Source: Sphingopyxis sp. JAI108 (GTDB lineage: Bacteria > Pseudomonadota > Alphaproteobacteria > Sphingomonadales > Sphingomonadaceae). From it: 64,000 bases of DNA. The stretch spans positions 620,001 through 684,000 of the forward strand of contig NZ_JACCCJ010000001.1 of assembly GCF_013410105.1 (NCBI RefSeq). Direction: 5' to 3'. Shown here in pieces: positions 17,572 to 25,893 of this stretch (position 1 is the first letter of the stretch; the number at the start of each line of letters is the position of its first letter). A program made the translations under genes and the position numbers. The notes below the pieces were generated by a model that was given only the letters and a program-made list of their open reading frames with translations, was not told the DNA's origin and did no database searches.

Positions 17572-18821
17572 TTATAGGTGGTGAGCCCTTCCAATGCGAC
17601 GGGCCCGCGGGCGTGGAGGCGTCCCGTCGCAATGCCGATTTCGGCGCCGAGACCGAATTCGCCGCCATCGGCGAACTGCGTCGAAGCATTGTGCATGACG
17701 ATCGCGCTGTCCACCCCGGCCAGGAAGCGTTCAGCGGTCGCGGCGTCCTCGGTGACGATCGCGTCGGTGTGGCGGCTCGAATGCGCGTCGATATGCGCGA
17801 GCGCGCCGGAAAGGCCGTTGACCATGGCGATCGACACGATCGCGTCGAGATATTCGGTGTCCCAGTCGCCGGTCGAGGCGGGTTCGACGTGCGGGCTCAG
17901 CGCCACGACGCCCTTGTCGCCGCGCACTTCGCATCCCGCCGCAATCAGCGCGTCGATGATGGCGAGCGGCGCGGGGTAGGCGCGGTCGATCAGGATCGTC
18001 TCGGTCGCGCCGCAGACGCCGGTGCGGCGCATCTTGGCGTTCACGGCCAGCTCGACCGCCTTTGCCGGGTCGGCGGCGCCGTCGATATAGAGGTGGTTGA
18101 TCCCGTCGAGATGCGCGAGCACCGGGACGCGCGCCTCGTCCTGCACGCGCGCGACCAGCCCCTTGCCGCCGCGCGGAATGATGATGTCGATCAGCCCCTG
18201 CGCGCGCAGCATCGCGCCGACCGCGGCGCGGTCCTGCGTCGGGACCAGTTGGACGGCATCGGCGGGCAGTCCGGCCTCGACCAGCCCCGCCGCGAACGCC
18301 GCGTGAAGCGCGCGGTTCGACTGCACCGCCTCGCTGCCGCCGCGCAGGATCACGGCGTTGCCCGACATCAGCCCGAGCGCTGCGGCGTCGGCGGTCACAT
18401 TGGGGCGGCTTTCATAGATGATGCCGACGACGCCGAGCGGCACGCGGACGCGGCTCAGCACCAACCCGTTGGGGCGTGTCACACGGTCGATCTCGCTGCC
18501 GGCCGGGTCGGGGAGCGCCGCGACCGCATCGATCGCATCGGCGATCGCGCCAAGCCGGCCCGCGTCGAGCCGCAATCGGTCGAGCATCGCGGACGAGAGG
18601 CCATTGGTCTGCCCCGCGGCCATATCCTTGGCGTTGGCGGCGAGGATCTCGGCCGAACGCGCGCGGATCGCCGCTGCCGCTGCACCCAGCGCCGCTGCCT
18701 TGTCGGCGGTCGGCATCAGCGCGAGCTTTTTTGCCGCGACGCGCGCGCGCGCGCCCATGTCGGCGATCAGGGCGGCGGCATCGCCGGGCAGGGGCGGGGC
18801 GGTCAGGGCTTCGGCGTTCAT
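17535..18821 (-). CDS. proA: Glutamate-5-semialdehyde dehydrogenase
   Basis: A 428-residue proline-biosynthesis enzyme that reduces gamma-glutamyl phosphate to glutamate-5-semialdehyde with NADPH. Family segments are VPLGVVGIIYESRPNVTADA, ILRGGSEAVQSNRAL, IIPRGGKGLVARVQ and the catalytic-cysteine region KMRRTGVCGATETILID. The start is the ATG at 18821 (MNAEALTAPPLPGDAAALIA); the open frame further upstream crosses the divergent gene and is not conserved. First gene of the proA-nadD-rsfS-rlmH block. Confidence 0.97.
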   Translation of the reverse strand: MNAEALTAPPLPGDAAALIADMGARARVAAKKLALMPTADKAAALGAAAAAIRARSAEILAANAKDMAAGQTNGLSSAMLDRLRLDAGRLGAIADAIDAVAALPDPAGSEIDRVTRPNGLVLSRVRVPLGVVGIIYESRPNVTADAAALGLMSGNAVILRGGSEAVQSNRALHAAFAAGLVEAGLPADAVQLVPTQDRAAVGAMLRAQGLIDIIIPRGGKGLVARVQDEARVPVLAHLDGINHLYIDGAADPAKAVELAVNAKMRRTGVCGATETILIDRAYPAPLAIIDALIAAGCEVRGDKGVVALSPHVEPASTGDWDTEYLDAIVSIAMVNGLSGALAHIDAHSSRHTDAIVTEDAATAERFLAGVDSAIVMHNASTQFADGGEFGLGAEIGIATGRLHARGPVALEGLTTYKWLVRGTGQVRP

Positions 18822-18900
18822 GACGCGGCCACTATCATGTTTTTCCCGACTCTCGAAAGCCCCGTTGCGTGCCGCCGCGCGCGCCTTTAGGCAGGGGGGC

Positions 18901-20040
18901 ATGACAGGGGATATCGAGGGTATCGGGAGCGCGGTGACGGCGGGCCTCGCGGCGCGCGCGGTCGAACCGCGCCGCGGCGAGGGCGGAGCGCACGGCCAGG
19001 GGCCGCTGCGCTGCCTCAATTGCGGCACCAGCCTCGTCGGATCGCACTGCCATCATTGCGGCCAGCGCGCCGACGTGCATCGCAGTTTCGGCGCGATCGG
19101 GCATGACCTCGTCCATGCGATCTTCCATTTCGAGGGCAAGATCTGGAACACGCTGCCGCTCTTGACCTGGCGCCCCGGCGACCTGACGCGCCGTTATATC
19201 CATGGCGAACGCGCGCGCTTCATCTCGCCGCTCGCGCTGTTCCTGTTCGCGGTGTTCCTGACGTATGCGGTGCTCGCGATGGTCGGTAGCGGCGGCGGCG
19301 TCGGCGAGGAGCTCTCGAAGGCCGCGGCCGAGCAGACGCGCACCGCGGCGATCAAGGACAGCATGCAGGAGGAGGTCGACCGGGTCGACGCCGAACTGGC
19401 GAAGGCCGACCTGCCCGCCGCGCGGCGCGATGCGCTGAAGACCGAACGCGACGTGCTGCAGAAAAGCGCCGACTATCTCGGCATTTCGCGAAGCCGCAGC
19501 AAAGCCGAGCGCGATGCCGATCGTGCGGCGGGGCCGCCGGTCCTCGAAAATCCGGCCGATCAGGTCAAAACGAGCGCCGATTTCATCTCGCGCAACAAGG
19601 TCGATACGGGGGTGCCCTTCATCGATCATGGTCTGAAGAAGGCGTTCGCGAACCCTGCGCTGGTTCTCTACAAGCTCCAGGCGAACGCCTATAAATTCGC
19701 ATGGGCGCTGATCCCGCTGTCGCTCCCCTTCATGTGGCTGCTCTTTCCGTTCAGCCGGCGCTTTCACACCTACGACCATTTCGTCTTCGTCACCTATTCG
19801 ATTTCGTTCATGCTGCTCCTGTTCGTCGTGGTGCGATTGCTCAACCTGACGATCTTCGGCGAACTCGCGACCTTTTTCGCGATGCTCTATGTACCCTTCC
19901 ACATGTACCGCCAGCTGCGCGGCGCCTATCGCTCGTCGCGGTTCGGGGCGCTTGTGCGCGCGACGCTGCTCCTCTTTTTCAGCCTGTTCGCGGTGATCTG
20001 GTTTATGCTGTTGCTGCTCGCGCTCGGGATCAGCGGCTAG
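18901..20040 (+). CDS. DUF3667-type membrane protein with zinc ribbon
   Basis: From the ATG at 18901 this is a 379-residue protein. Residues about 38-56 form a zinc ribbon (CLNCGTSLVGSHCHHCGQ: two CxxC pairs), followed by the conserved LVHAIFHFEGKIWNTLPLLT region and RPGDLTRRYIHGERARFISP, characteristic of DUF3667. A hydrophobic helix follows (LALFLFAVFLTYAVLAMV), then a charged coiled-coil insertion (about 140-230) and four C-terminal membrane helices. Function unknown; it may be a membrane-associated accessory protein. It is divergent from proA. Confidence 0.85.
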   Translation: MTGDIEGIGSAVTAGLAARAVEPRRGEGGAHGQGPLRCLNCGTSLVGSHCHHCGQRADVHRSFGAIGHDLVHAIFHFEGKIWNTLPLLTWRPGDLTRRYIHGERARFISPLALFLFAVFLTYAVLAMVGSGGGVGEELSKAAAEQTRTAAIKDSMQEEVDRVDAELAKADLPAARRDALKTERDVLQKSADYLGISRSRSKAERDADRAAGPPVLENPADQVKTSADFISRNKVDTGVPFIDHGLKKAFANPALVLYKLQANAYKFAWALIPLSLPFMWLLFPFSRRFHTYDHFVFVTYSISFMLLLFVVVRLLNLTIFGELATFFAMLYVPFHMYRQLRGAYRSSRFGALVRATLLLFFSLFAVIWFMLLLLALGISG

Positions 20041-20103
20041 CCCGGCACGAAGCTGTAACACGCAGCGGGCACAGCCGTCGGCGCGAGGCAGGAGGACAAG
20101 GCA

Positions 20104-21735
20104 GTGCATCAGCTGTGGAACGAAATCGATCGCCGCTTGCTCATCAAGCTCGGCACCGCGGGGCTTGCCGCGCTGTCCTTGCCCGGCGCTGCGCTCGCCG
20201 CCATGGCGCAGGGCTTCACTCACGGGGTCGCGAGCGGCGAGCCGGGAGCGAATTCGGTGCTGCTGTGGACGCGCTATGCCGCGGCCAGCGACACGGCGCT
20301 GACGATCGAGCTGTCCGACAGCGCCGATTTCGCCCGCGTCGTCGCGGGCGGCAGCGTCACCGCCAAAGCCGAGCGCGACCACACCGCAAAAATAACGGTG
20401 GACGGGCTCGAAGCCGGCCGCTGGTACTTCTACCGCTTCGTCGCGCCCGACGGGACGAAGTCGGTTACCGGCCGCACGCGCACGCTTCCCGCAGGGCCGA
20501 CGCGCGCCTTCACGATCGCGCTCTTCTCCTGCTCGAACCTGCCGTTCGGCTGGTTCAACGCCTATGCCCATGCGGCGGCACGGAACGATATCGACCTCGT
20601 CGCGCATGTCGGCGACTATCTCTACGAATATCAGGTCGGCGATTATCCGTCGCCGAAGGACGCGCTGCCCGGCCGCGATATCCAGCCCACGCACGAGATG
20701 GTGAGTCTTGCCGACTACCGGCTGCGCTACGCCGCCTATCGCGCCGACGCGGACCTCCAACGCCTCCACGCGCTGTTCCCGATGATCGCCCAGTGGGACG
20801 ATCATGAATTCGCGAACGACGTCTGGAAGGGCGGCGCGGAAAACCACAATGAAGGCGAGGGCGATTGGCGGGTTCGCGAAGAGGCGGCCGAGCGCGCCTA
20901 TCGAGAATGGATGCCCGTCGCCGACACGCGCTGGCGCGACTATCAGGTCGGCGATCTCGCGACGATCTTCCTCCCCGAAACGCGCGTGACCGCACGCGAC
21001 CGCCAGTATGAGATCGACGAGATCGTCGCGGGCGGCGGCGACCCGGCGGCGAAGCTCAAGCAATTCGCCGAAGGGGCCTATCGTGATCCTGCGCGCCAGA
21101 TGATCGGCGCGCAGCAGGAGGCATGGCTGTTCGACGGCTTCGCCAGATCGACGCGCGCGGGAACGCGCTGGCAGGTCTGCGCGCAGCAGGTGGTGATGGG
21201 CAGCTTGTTCGCGCCGCCCGAGACGAAGGACTGGTTCGGTCCCGACCAGCCCGACCATGTCCGCCGCCGCGTCGAGACGGGGCAATTCGCGGCGAAGGCG
21301 GGGCTGCCGTTCAACCTCGACGCGTGGGACGGCTATCCGGCGGCGCGCTCGCGCCTGCTCGCCGCCGCGCAGCGCGCCGACGCCGACCTTGTCACGCTGA
21401 CCGGCGACACGCACAATGCCTGGGCGTTCGACCTGGCGGAGGACGGGCGGCCCGCGGGGATCGAGATCGCGGGGCACAGCGTCACCTCGCCCGGCTATGA
21501 AAATTACACGAAGGGCGTCTCGGACGCGGCGCGCGTTTCGGCGCTGCGCCGTTCGTCGCCCGAACTCAAATGGGCGAATACCGAGGACCGCGGCTATGTG
21601 ACGGTTCAGTTGACGCGCGAAAAGGTCACCGCGAACTGGCACAACGTCGAAACGATCCGCACCCATTCGCCCGCGCTGAAGGGCACGCACAGCATGACGG
21701 CGATGCGCGGGCGGCGAGCCTATGATGCGGCCTGA
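20104..21735 (+). CDS. Alkaline phosphatase D family protein (PhoD), Tat-exported
   Basis: A 543-residue metallophosphoesterase/phosphodiesterase of the PhoD family, from a GTG at 20104. The N-terminus has a twin-arginine motif and hydrophobic stretch (DRRLLIKLGTAGLAALSLPG), so Tat export is likely. An Ig-like N-terminal domain (about 35-130) includes FTHGVASGEPGANSVLLWTR. The catalytic domain includes IALFSCSNLPFGWFNAYAHA, HVGDYLYEYQ, QWDDHEFAND and LVTLTGDTHNAWAFDL, which carry metal-binding residues. It releases phosphate from phosphomonoesters or diesters in the periplasm. Its end overlaps the convergent PD40 gene by 16 bases. Confidence 0.94.
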   Translation: MHQLWNEIDRRLLIKLGTAGLAALSLPGAALAAMAQGFTHGVASGEPGANSVLLWTRYAAASDTALTIELSDSADFARVVAGGSVTAKAERDHTAKITVDGLEAGRWYFYRFVAPDGTKSVTGRTRTLPAGPTRAFTIALFSCSNLPFGWFNAYAHAAARNDIDLVAHVGDYLYEYQVGDYPSPKDALPGRDIQPTHEMVSLADYRLRYAAYRADADLQRLHALFPMIAQWDDHEFANDVWKGGAENHNEGEGDWRVREEAAERAYREWMPVADTRWRDYQVGDLATIFLPETRVTARDRQYEIDEIVAGGGDPAAKLKQFAEGAYRDPARQMIGAQQEAWLFDGFARSTRAGTRWQVCAQQVVMGSLFAPPETKDWFGPDQPDHVRRRVETGQFAAKAGLPFNLDAWDGYPAARSRLLAAAQRADADLVTLTGDTHNAWAFDLAEDGRPAGIEIAGHSVTSPGYENYTKGVSDAARVSALRRSSPELKWANTEDRGYVTVQLTREKVTANWHNVETIRTHSPALKGTHSMTAMRGRRAYDAA

Positions 21736-22622
21736 TTGCGACAGTCGGGCGGCCAAGACCGGTGGGGATCGGTGACGAGGTCGATCAGGAACATTTCGCC
21801 CGACCGCGCGCCGTACCGCTGGGCAAAGAGCAGCCGGTCGCCCTTGGGTGACAGCAGCGGCCCGACCTGGAACTGATCGGGATCGGCGGGGATGCGGCCG
21901 GTTTCGATCCAGCGGTTGCCCTCGCGGCGATAACGATACAGATGCGACCGGTCGCCGCGGTCGGACACAGTGACCATCGTTTGTCCGTCGCGTGAAATCT
22001 CGGCTTCATAGTCATGGCCCGCGGTGCTGACCGGCGGGCCGACATTGGCGACGGTCCATTCACCCGGCCGGATCTCGGTCGCGACATAAATGTCGCCGCC
22101 GCCCGCGCTGCCCTTGCGGCTCGATCCGAAATATAGCCGCCCTGCGGCATCGGTTCGCGGCAGGAGCTCGGCGGCAGGCGAGTTGACGGGCTCGGGCAGG
22201 CGTTGCGGATCGCCCCACCGGCCATCGGGCGTGCGCTCGACATACCAGATGTCGAAATTATCGGTTTCGGGCGCGTGGCGCGTCGAAACATAATAAAGTC
22301 GCTTGCCGTCGGGCGCGATAGACGCATCAGCTTCGATAACGGGCAGTGGCTTTGCAAAGGATGGCGGCGTCGGCGCGCCCCACGCCCCCCCGGTGCAGCT
22401 CGATTGCATTAGTCGATAGCTGCCGAAATCCTTGTCCGCCGCAAGGTAGATCATCGTCTGTCCGTCGGGGGTGAAGGTAGGCGAGGATTCATAGCCCTCG
22501 CTTGAGATGGCGGCCGGGGTCCAAAGCATTGCGGCACCGGTTGCCGACGTGTCCGCGGCGGCGCTGCACGCGGACAGCGCGGTGGTACCAAACAGGATCG
22601 CGGCGCGGTCGATAAACGGCAT
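21720..22622 (-). CDS. PD40/TolB-like beta-propeller lipoprotein
   Basis: A 300-residue protein from the ATG at 22622. The N-terminus (ILFGTTALSAC) resembles a lipobox with Cys19, so it is probably a lipoprotein. Several PD40/WD40-like blades are visible: SSPTFTPDGQTMIYLAADKD, DASIAPDGKRLYYVSTRHAP, DAAGRLYFGSSRKGSAGGGD and EAEISRDGQTMVTVSDRGDR. This is the TolB-like propeller fold, usually a binding module. Specific function unknown. Convergent with the PhoD gene and divergent from the Lrp regulator. Confidence 0.85.
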   Translation of the reverse strand: MPFIDRAAILFGTTALSACSAAADTSATGAAMLWTPAAISSEGYESSPTFTPDGQTMIYLAADKDFGSYRLMQSSCTGGAWGAPTPPSFAKPLPVIEADASIAPDGKRLYYVSTRHAPETDNFDIWYVERTPDGRWGDPQRLPEPVNSPAAELLPRTDAAGRLYFGSSRKGSAGGGDIYVATEIRPGEWTVANVGPPVSTAGHDYEAEISRDGQTMVTVSDRGDRSHLYRYRREGNRWIETGRIPADPDQFQVGPLLSPKGDRLLFAQRYGARSGEMFLIDLVTDPHRSWPPDCRNQAAS

Positions 22623-22737
22623 GGACTTTTTCTCCGGCAAGACGCTAGCAGACGCGCGGCGCTTTTTGCCGAGCCGCGGATGCAACACCAGCGTCCGATC
22701 GGCGGCGCGGGCGCCATTATGGCGGCAGGGGAGGACA

Positions 22738-23154
22738 ATGGACGCGATCGACCGGCAGATTGTGGCGATGCTGCGCGCCAATGCCCGTCTCCCGCTCAAG
22801 ACGCTCGCCGCGACGGTCGGACTTGCGCGCAGCTCGGTGCGTGAGCGACTGTCGAAGCTCGAGGCGGCGGGAACGATCGGCGGCTATTATGCGCGCATCG
22901 TCAACGAAGGCGGGATTGCGGCGATCCTGCAGCTGCGGCTTGCGCGGACACCGTCGCCGGACATTATCGCGGCGATCACCGGCATGGCGGAGGTCGCGCG
23001 TTGCTATTCGTTGAGCGGCGAGATCGACCTGCTCGTCGAGATCGAGGCGGCCGATGCCGCGCAACTCAATGCCACGCGCGACCGGATCGCGACGATCGCG
23101 GGCGTCGAGGACACGACGACCGCGCTGATCCTGAAGCGCGACAAGGATCGCTAG
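22738..23154 (+). CDS. Lrp/AsnC family transcriptional regulator
   Basis: A 138-residue regulator. The helix-turn-helix occupies residues 1-55 (MDAIDRQIVAMLRANARLPL, SSVRERLSKLEAAGTIGGYY), followed by the RAM ligand-binding domain (CYSLSGEIDLLVEIEAADAA). The ATG at 22738 is preceded by GGGGAGGACA. Target genes are unknown; the convergent RidA gene nine bases downstream does not depend on it by position. Confidence 0.92.
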   Translation: MDAIDRQIVAMLRANARLPLKTLAATVGLARSSVRERLSKLEAAGTIGGYYARIVNEGGIAAILQLRLARTPSPDIIAAITGMAEVARCYSLSGEIDLLVEIEAADAAQLNATRDRIATIAGVEDTTTALILKRDKDR

Positions 23155-23163
23155 GGTCCGGCC

Positions 23164-23532
23164 CTAGACGGCGGCGATCGCCTCGATCTCGAGCAGCCAG
23201 GCCTCGTCATAAATGTCTGCGATGATGATCGTCAGCGCGGGCGAGCAATCGCCAAGAACTTCGTGCCGGACCTTGTAGTTCGCTTCGCGATACTGGCGGT
23301 CGGACAGAAAGACGGTGACCTTGACGAGGTCTTGCAACGACATGCCGCCTGCCCGAAGCTGCGTTTCGACATTACGCCATACAAGCCGGCATTGGGACTC
23401 GAAGTCCGCAGGCACTTGGTCCTTCTCGTCGACCGGAATCTGGCCGCTGACGAACAGCCAGCGCGTCGGCGCCTCGGCCAGATGTGCTTGGGCATAGGAA
23501 ACGCCGGTGGGATTGATCGCGCGGTTGGGCAT
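23164..23532 (-). CDS. RidA family protein (possibly Tat-exported)
   Basis: From the ATG at 23532 this is a 122-residue RidA/YjgF/Rid domain (SYAQAHLAEAPTRWLFVSGQ, LVWRNVETQLRAGGMSLQDL, VKVTVFLSD). RidA enzymes deaminate reactive enamine/imine intermediates; the usual C-terminal active-site Arg motif is replaced by IADIYDEAWLLEIEAIAAV, so it is probably an outlying Rid subfamily. In frame upstream, from a GTG at 23637, the sequence reads SRRIFCGGALAGLAVPSLGI, which looks like a twin-arginine signal peptide. If translated, the protein would be 157 residues and exported. Confidence 0.8.
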   Translation of the reverse strand: MPNRAINPTGVSYAQAHLAEAPTRWLFVSGQIPVDEKDQVPADFESQCRLVWRNVETQLRAGGMSLQDLVKVTVFLSDRQYREANYKVRHEVLGDCSPALTIIIADIYDEAWLLEIEAIAAV

Positions 23533-23717
23533 GGTGGGTCTCGCAATTCCAAGGGAAGGGACGGCCAGGCCGGCCAGCGCCCCGCCGCAGAAGATACGGC
23601 GCGAGGGAAGGAGCGGAGGCGGGCCGGACGAGTTCACCGCCGCATCTAATGCGAAAACAACAGCCGGCTCCAGCGTCCGATAGGCGGCACCGCCGCCGCA
23701 ACGGCGGCTTGACACCT

Positions 23718-23733
23718 ATAACTATATGGTTAT
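23718..23733. promoter_or_regulatory. Candidate ArsR operator within the promoter
   Basis: ATAACTATATGGTTAT is an inverted repeat (ATAAC, six bases, GTTAT) lying just after a TTGACA -35 box (23709-23714) and overlapping a possible -10 (TATGGA, 23731-23736). It is 30 bases before the ArsR start. A repressor bound here would block polymerase, consistent with autorepression. Confidence 0.5.
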
Positions 23734-23763
23734 GGAAAATGCATAGCCAGAGAGTTATGTATT

Positions 23764-24090
23764 ATGATGCAACCCATACCGGACCTCCTCTTCAAGGCGC
23801 TCGCGGATCCCAGCCGGCGTGGGCTCTTCGAACGGCTCTGTCTCGAAGGCGAGCAGACGGTCGGTGCGCTCACCGCAGGTGCGGGCATCTCGCAGCCTGC
23901 GGTTTCCAAACATCTCGGCCTGCTCAAGCAGGCGGGGCTGGTGCAGGGCCGCGGCGAAGGCCGCCAGACGCACTACAGTGCGCGGCGGGACGCGCTCGCG
24001 CCGCTCGTCGACTGGACAGGCCGCATGAACCGCTTCTGGGAAGCGCGGTTCGACGATCTCGAAGATTTGCTGGGAAGGATGGATCAATGA
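23764..24090 (+). CDS. ArsR family transcriptional regulator
   Basis: A 108-residue winged helix-turn-helix regulator. The core includes IPDLLFKALADPSRRGLFER, then GEQTVGALTAGAGISQPAVS and KHLGLLKQAGLVQGRGEGRQ. No CxC metal-binding motif is visible, so it belongs to the non-metal ArsR group usually paired with AHSA1/SRPBCC proteins. Its stop overlaps the start of the next gene by four bases, indicating translational coupling. Confidence 0.92.
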   Translation: MMQPIPDLLFKALADPSRRGLFERLCLEGEQTVGALTAGAGISQPAVSKHLGLLKQAGLVQGRGEGRQTHYSARRDALAPLVDWTGRMNRFWEARFDDLEDLLGRMDQ

Positions 24091-24509
24091 GTGAGAGCGA
24101 CGTGCGCAGCGTGACCGTGGAGCGCGAAATCCCGCACCCGCCCGAAAAGGTCTGGCGCGCGTTGACGACGCAGCATCTGATCGAGGAATGGCTGATGAAG
24201 AACGACTTCGGTCTCGATCTCGGCCAACGCTTTCAGTTGCGCGGCGACTGGGGCCACGTCGACTGCGAGATCCTCGACATCGATCCGGGACGCAGCCTCT
24301 CCTACAGTTGGAATACCGCGCACGACGATCCGGCCTATCGCCTCGAAAGCACCGTCACCTTCACGCTCGAACCGACCCCTGCCGGTACCTTGCTGCGGAT
24401 GGAGCAGGTCGGTTTCCGCCCCGACCAGAAGCAGGCCTTCGGCGGCGCGAAGGGCGGCTGGCCCATCCATCTCGAAAATCTCGAGAAGGTCGTGGCAACG
24501 CTCGACTGA
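24087..24509 (+). CDS. SRPBCC / AHSA1-domain protein
   Basis: A 140-residue START-like hydrophobic-pocket protein from the ATG at 24087. It has the AHSA1 pattern VEREIPHPPEKVWRALTTQH, LIEEWLMKNDF, ILDIDPGRSLSYSWN and the C-terminal GGWPIHLENLEKVVATLD. ArsR-AHSA1 pairs are common, but the ligand is unknown. Coupled to the preceding ArsR gene and followed after 21 bases by a small membrane protein, so likely a three-gene operon. Confidence 0.92.
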   Translation: MSESDVRSVTVEREIPHPPEKVWRALTTQHLIEEWLMKNDFGLDLGQRFQLRGDWGHVDCEILDIDPGRSLSYSWNTAHDDPAYRLESTVTFTLEPTPAGTLLRMEQVGFRPDQKQAFGGAKGGWPIHLENLEKVVATLD

Positions 24510-24530
24510 CAGTCAGACAGGGAGAATCTT

Positions 24531-24746
24531 ATGAACTGGAGCCTGTGGATCCGGCAATTCCATCGCTGGGTATCGATTATCTTCTCGGCGATCGTACTCG
24601 CCATTTTCGTAATGCTCGGCGCCGGGCAGGAGCCCGCCCAGTGGGTCTATTACCTGCCGCTGCCGCCGCTCTTCCTGCTGATGTTCTCGGGCCTCTACAT
24701 GTTCTTCCGGCCCTATTTCAGAAAGCGCGGCAGCGCGGCTGGTTGA
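24531..24746 (+). CDS. Small two-helix membrane protein, unknown function
   Basis: A 71-residue protein from an ATG preceded by AGGGAGAATCTT. Two membrane segments are visible (HRWVSIIFSAIVLAIFVML and YYLPLPPLFLLMFSGLYMFF), followed by a basic tail (RPYFRKRGSAAG). Co-directional with the ArsR/AHSA1 pair and convergent with the enoyl-CoA hydratase gene four bases away. Confidence 0.75.
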   Translation: MNWSLWIRQFHRWVSIIFSAIVLAIFVMLGAGQEPAQWVYYLPLPPLFLLMFSGLYMFFRPYFRKRGSAAG

Positions 24747-24750
24747 TCGC

Positions 24751-25674
24751 TCAACTATAGGGCGGCGTATCCTCGAACTCGGCGAACCACGGATAGTCGT
24801 TGGCAACGCTGACGGTGAAGTTCGCCGGACGCTTTTCGAGGAAGCTCGACACGCCCTCGGCGGCGTCGGCGCTGCGCCCGCGGGCAAAGATCGCGCGGCT
24901 GTCCCAGCGGTGCGCGCTCATCGGGTGCGGCGCGCCGAGCATGCGCCACAGCATGTGGCGGGTCAGCGCGACCGACACCGGCGCGCTATGGTCGGTCAGC
25001 TCGCGCGCCTTGGCGATCGTGGCGTCGACCAGATCGCCGGGCGTGTGGACCGATTGCACGAGACCTTTTTCATGCGCTTCGGCGGCGTCGATCAGACGAC
25101 CCGAATAGCACCAGTCGACGGCATTCTGGATGCCGACGAGGCGCGGCAGGAACCAGCTCGACGCTGCTTCCGGCACGATCCCGCGCCGCGCGAAGACGAA
25201 GCCGTAGCGCGCCGTTTCGCTCGCGAGGCGCGCGTCCATCGACAATGTCATCGTCGCGCCGATGCCGACCGCGGCGCCGTTGATCGCGCCAAGCACCGGC
25301 TTCTTGCAGTCGAAAATCCGCATCGAAACGCGCCCGCCCGAATCGCGGATCAGCGGGTGTGACCAGTCGATCGTGCCGTCCTCGGCCACCGGGCTCGCCG
25401 ACATGCCATCGGGCAGGATCGCCTGCTTGTCGGTGCGCTTGTCATAATCGAAGGTCGCCGCGCCTTGGCCGAGGTCGGCGCCGGCGCAATAGGCGCGGTC
25501 GCCAGACCCTGTGAAAATCACCGCGCGCACCGCGTCGTCGGCGTCGCATTCGTCGAGCGCAGCGACGATCTCGAGCATCATTTCGGTGGTGAAGGCGTTC
25601 ATCCGGTCGGGCCGGTGGAGCGTCAGCAGGGCGATGCCTTCATGGCGATCGAGGCGAATCTGGTCGAAGCTCAT
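24751..25674 (-). CDS. Enoyl-CoA hydratase/isomerase family protein
   Basis: A 307-residue crotonase-fold enzyme from the ATG at 25674 (MSFDQIRLDRHEGIALLTLH). Crotonase motifs are present: LHRPDRMNAFTTEMMLEIV, the oxyanion-hole segments AYCAGADLGQ and GAINGAAVGIGATMTLSMDA, and RRGIVPEAASSWFLPRLVG with a Glu at the catalytic position. It probably acts in beta-oxidation or amino-acid/aromatic degradation. An 18-bp palindrome of MerR/LiuR type lies 58 bases upstream. Confidence 0.93.
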   Translation of the reverse strand: MSFDQIRLDRHEGIALLTLHRPDRMNAFTTEMMLEIVAALDECDADDAVRAVIFTGSGDRAYCAGADLGQGAATFDYDKRTDKQAILPDGMSASPVAEDGTIDWSHPLIRDSGGRVSMRIFDCKKPVLGAINGAAVGIGATMTLSMDARLASETARYGFVFARRGIVPEAASSWFLPRLVGIQNAVDWCYSGRLIDAAEAHEKGLVQSVHTPGDLVDATIAKARELTDHSAPVSVALTRHMLWRMLGAPHPMSAHRWDSRAIFARGRSADAAEGVSSFLEKRPANFTVSVANDYPWFAEFEDTPPYS

Positions 25675-25731
25675 CCATCTCTCTCCTTGATTTTGCCATA
25701 GCGTCGCAAGCGGTGGGCGGGATTGCAAGCA

Positions 25732-25749
25732 CTTTACGTAAACGTAAAG
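25732..25749. promoter_or_regulatory. MerR/LiuR-type palindromic operator
   Basis: CTTTACGTAAACGTAAAG is an almost perfect inverted repeat 58 bases upstream of the enoyl-CoA hydratase start and 145 bases upstream of purC. It resembles the ACGTnnACGT-type operator of MerR-family regulators of branched-chain amino-acid and fatty-acid catabolism (LiuR), as I recall it. The regulator is not in the window. Confidence 0.6.
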
Positions 25750-25893
25750 CTGATGAGAATTGGCGGACAATGAAGCCGGGGATGACGCGCCCCTGCTTTG
25801 TCGCTATAGGCCGCCCGACCGCCCCGGCGCCGCGTCTCCACCTGAGTCGCTTGCCGGGGCCATTCATTTGGTTCCGACAGAAAGTAAGCGCCC

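Noticed and set aside
18835-21756. A 973-residue open frame on the minus strand
   Set aside because: It lies opposite the DUF3667 and PhoD genes, is arginine-rich with no recognisable domain and no signal, and exists only because of high-GC codon-position bias.
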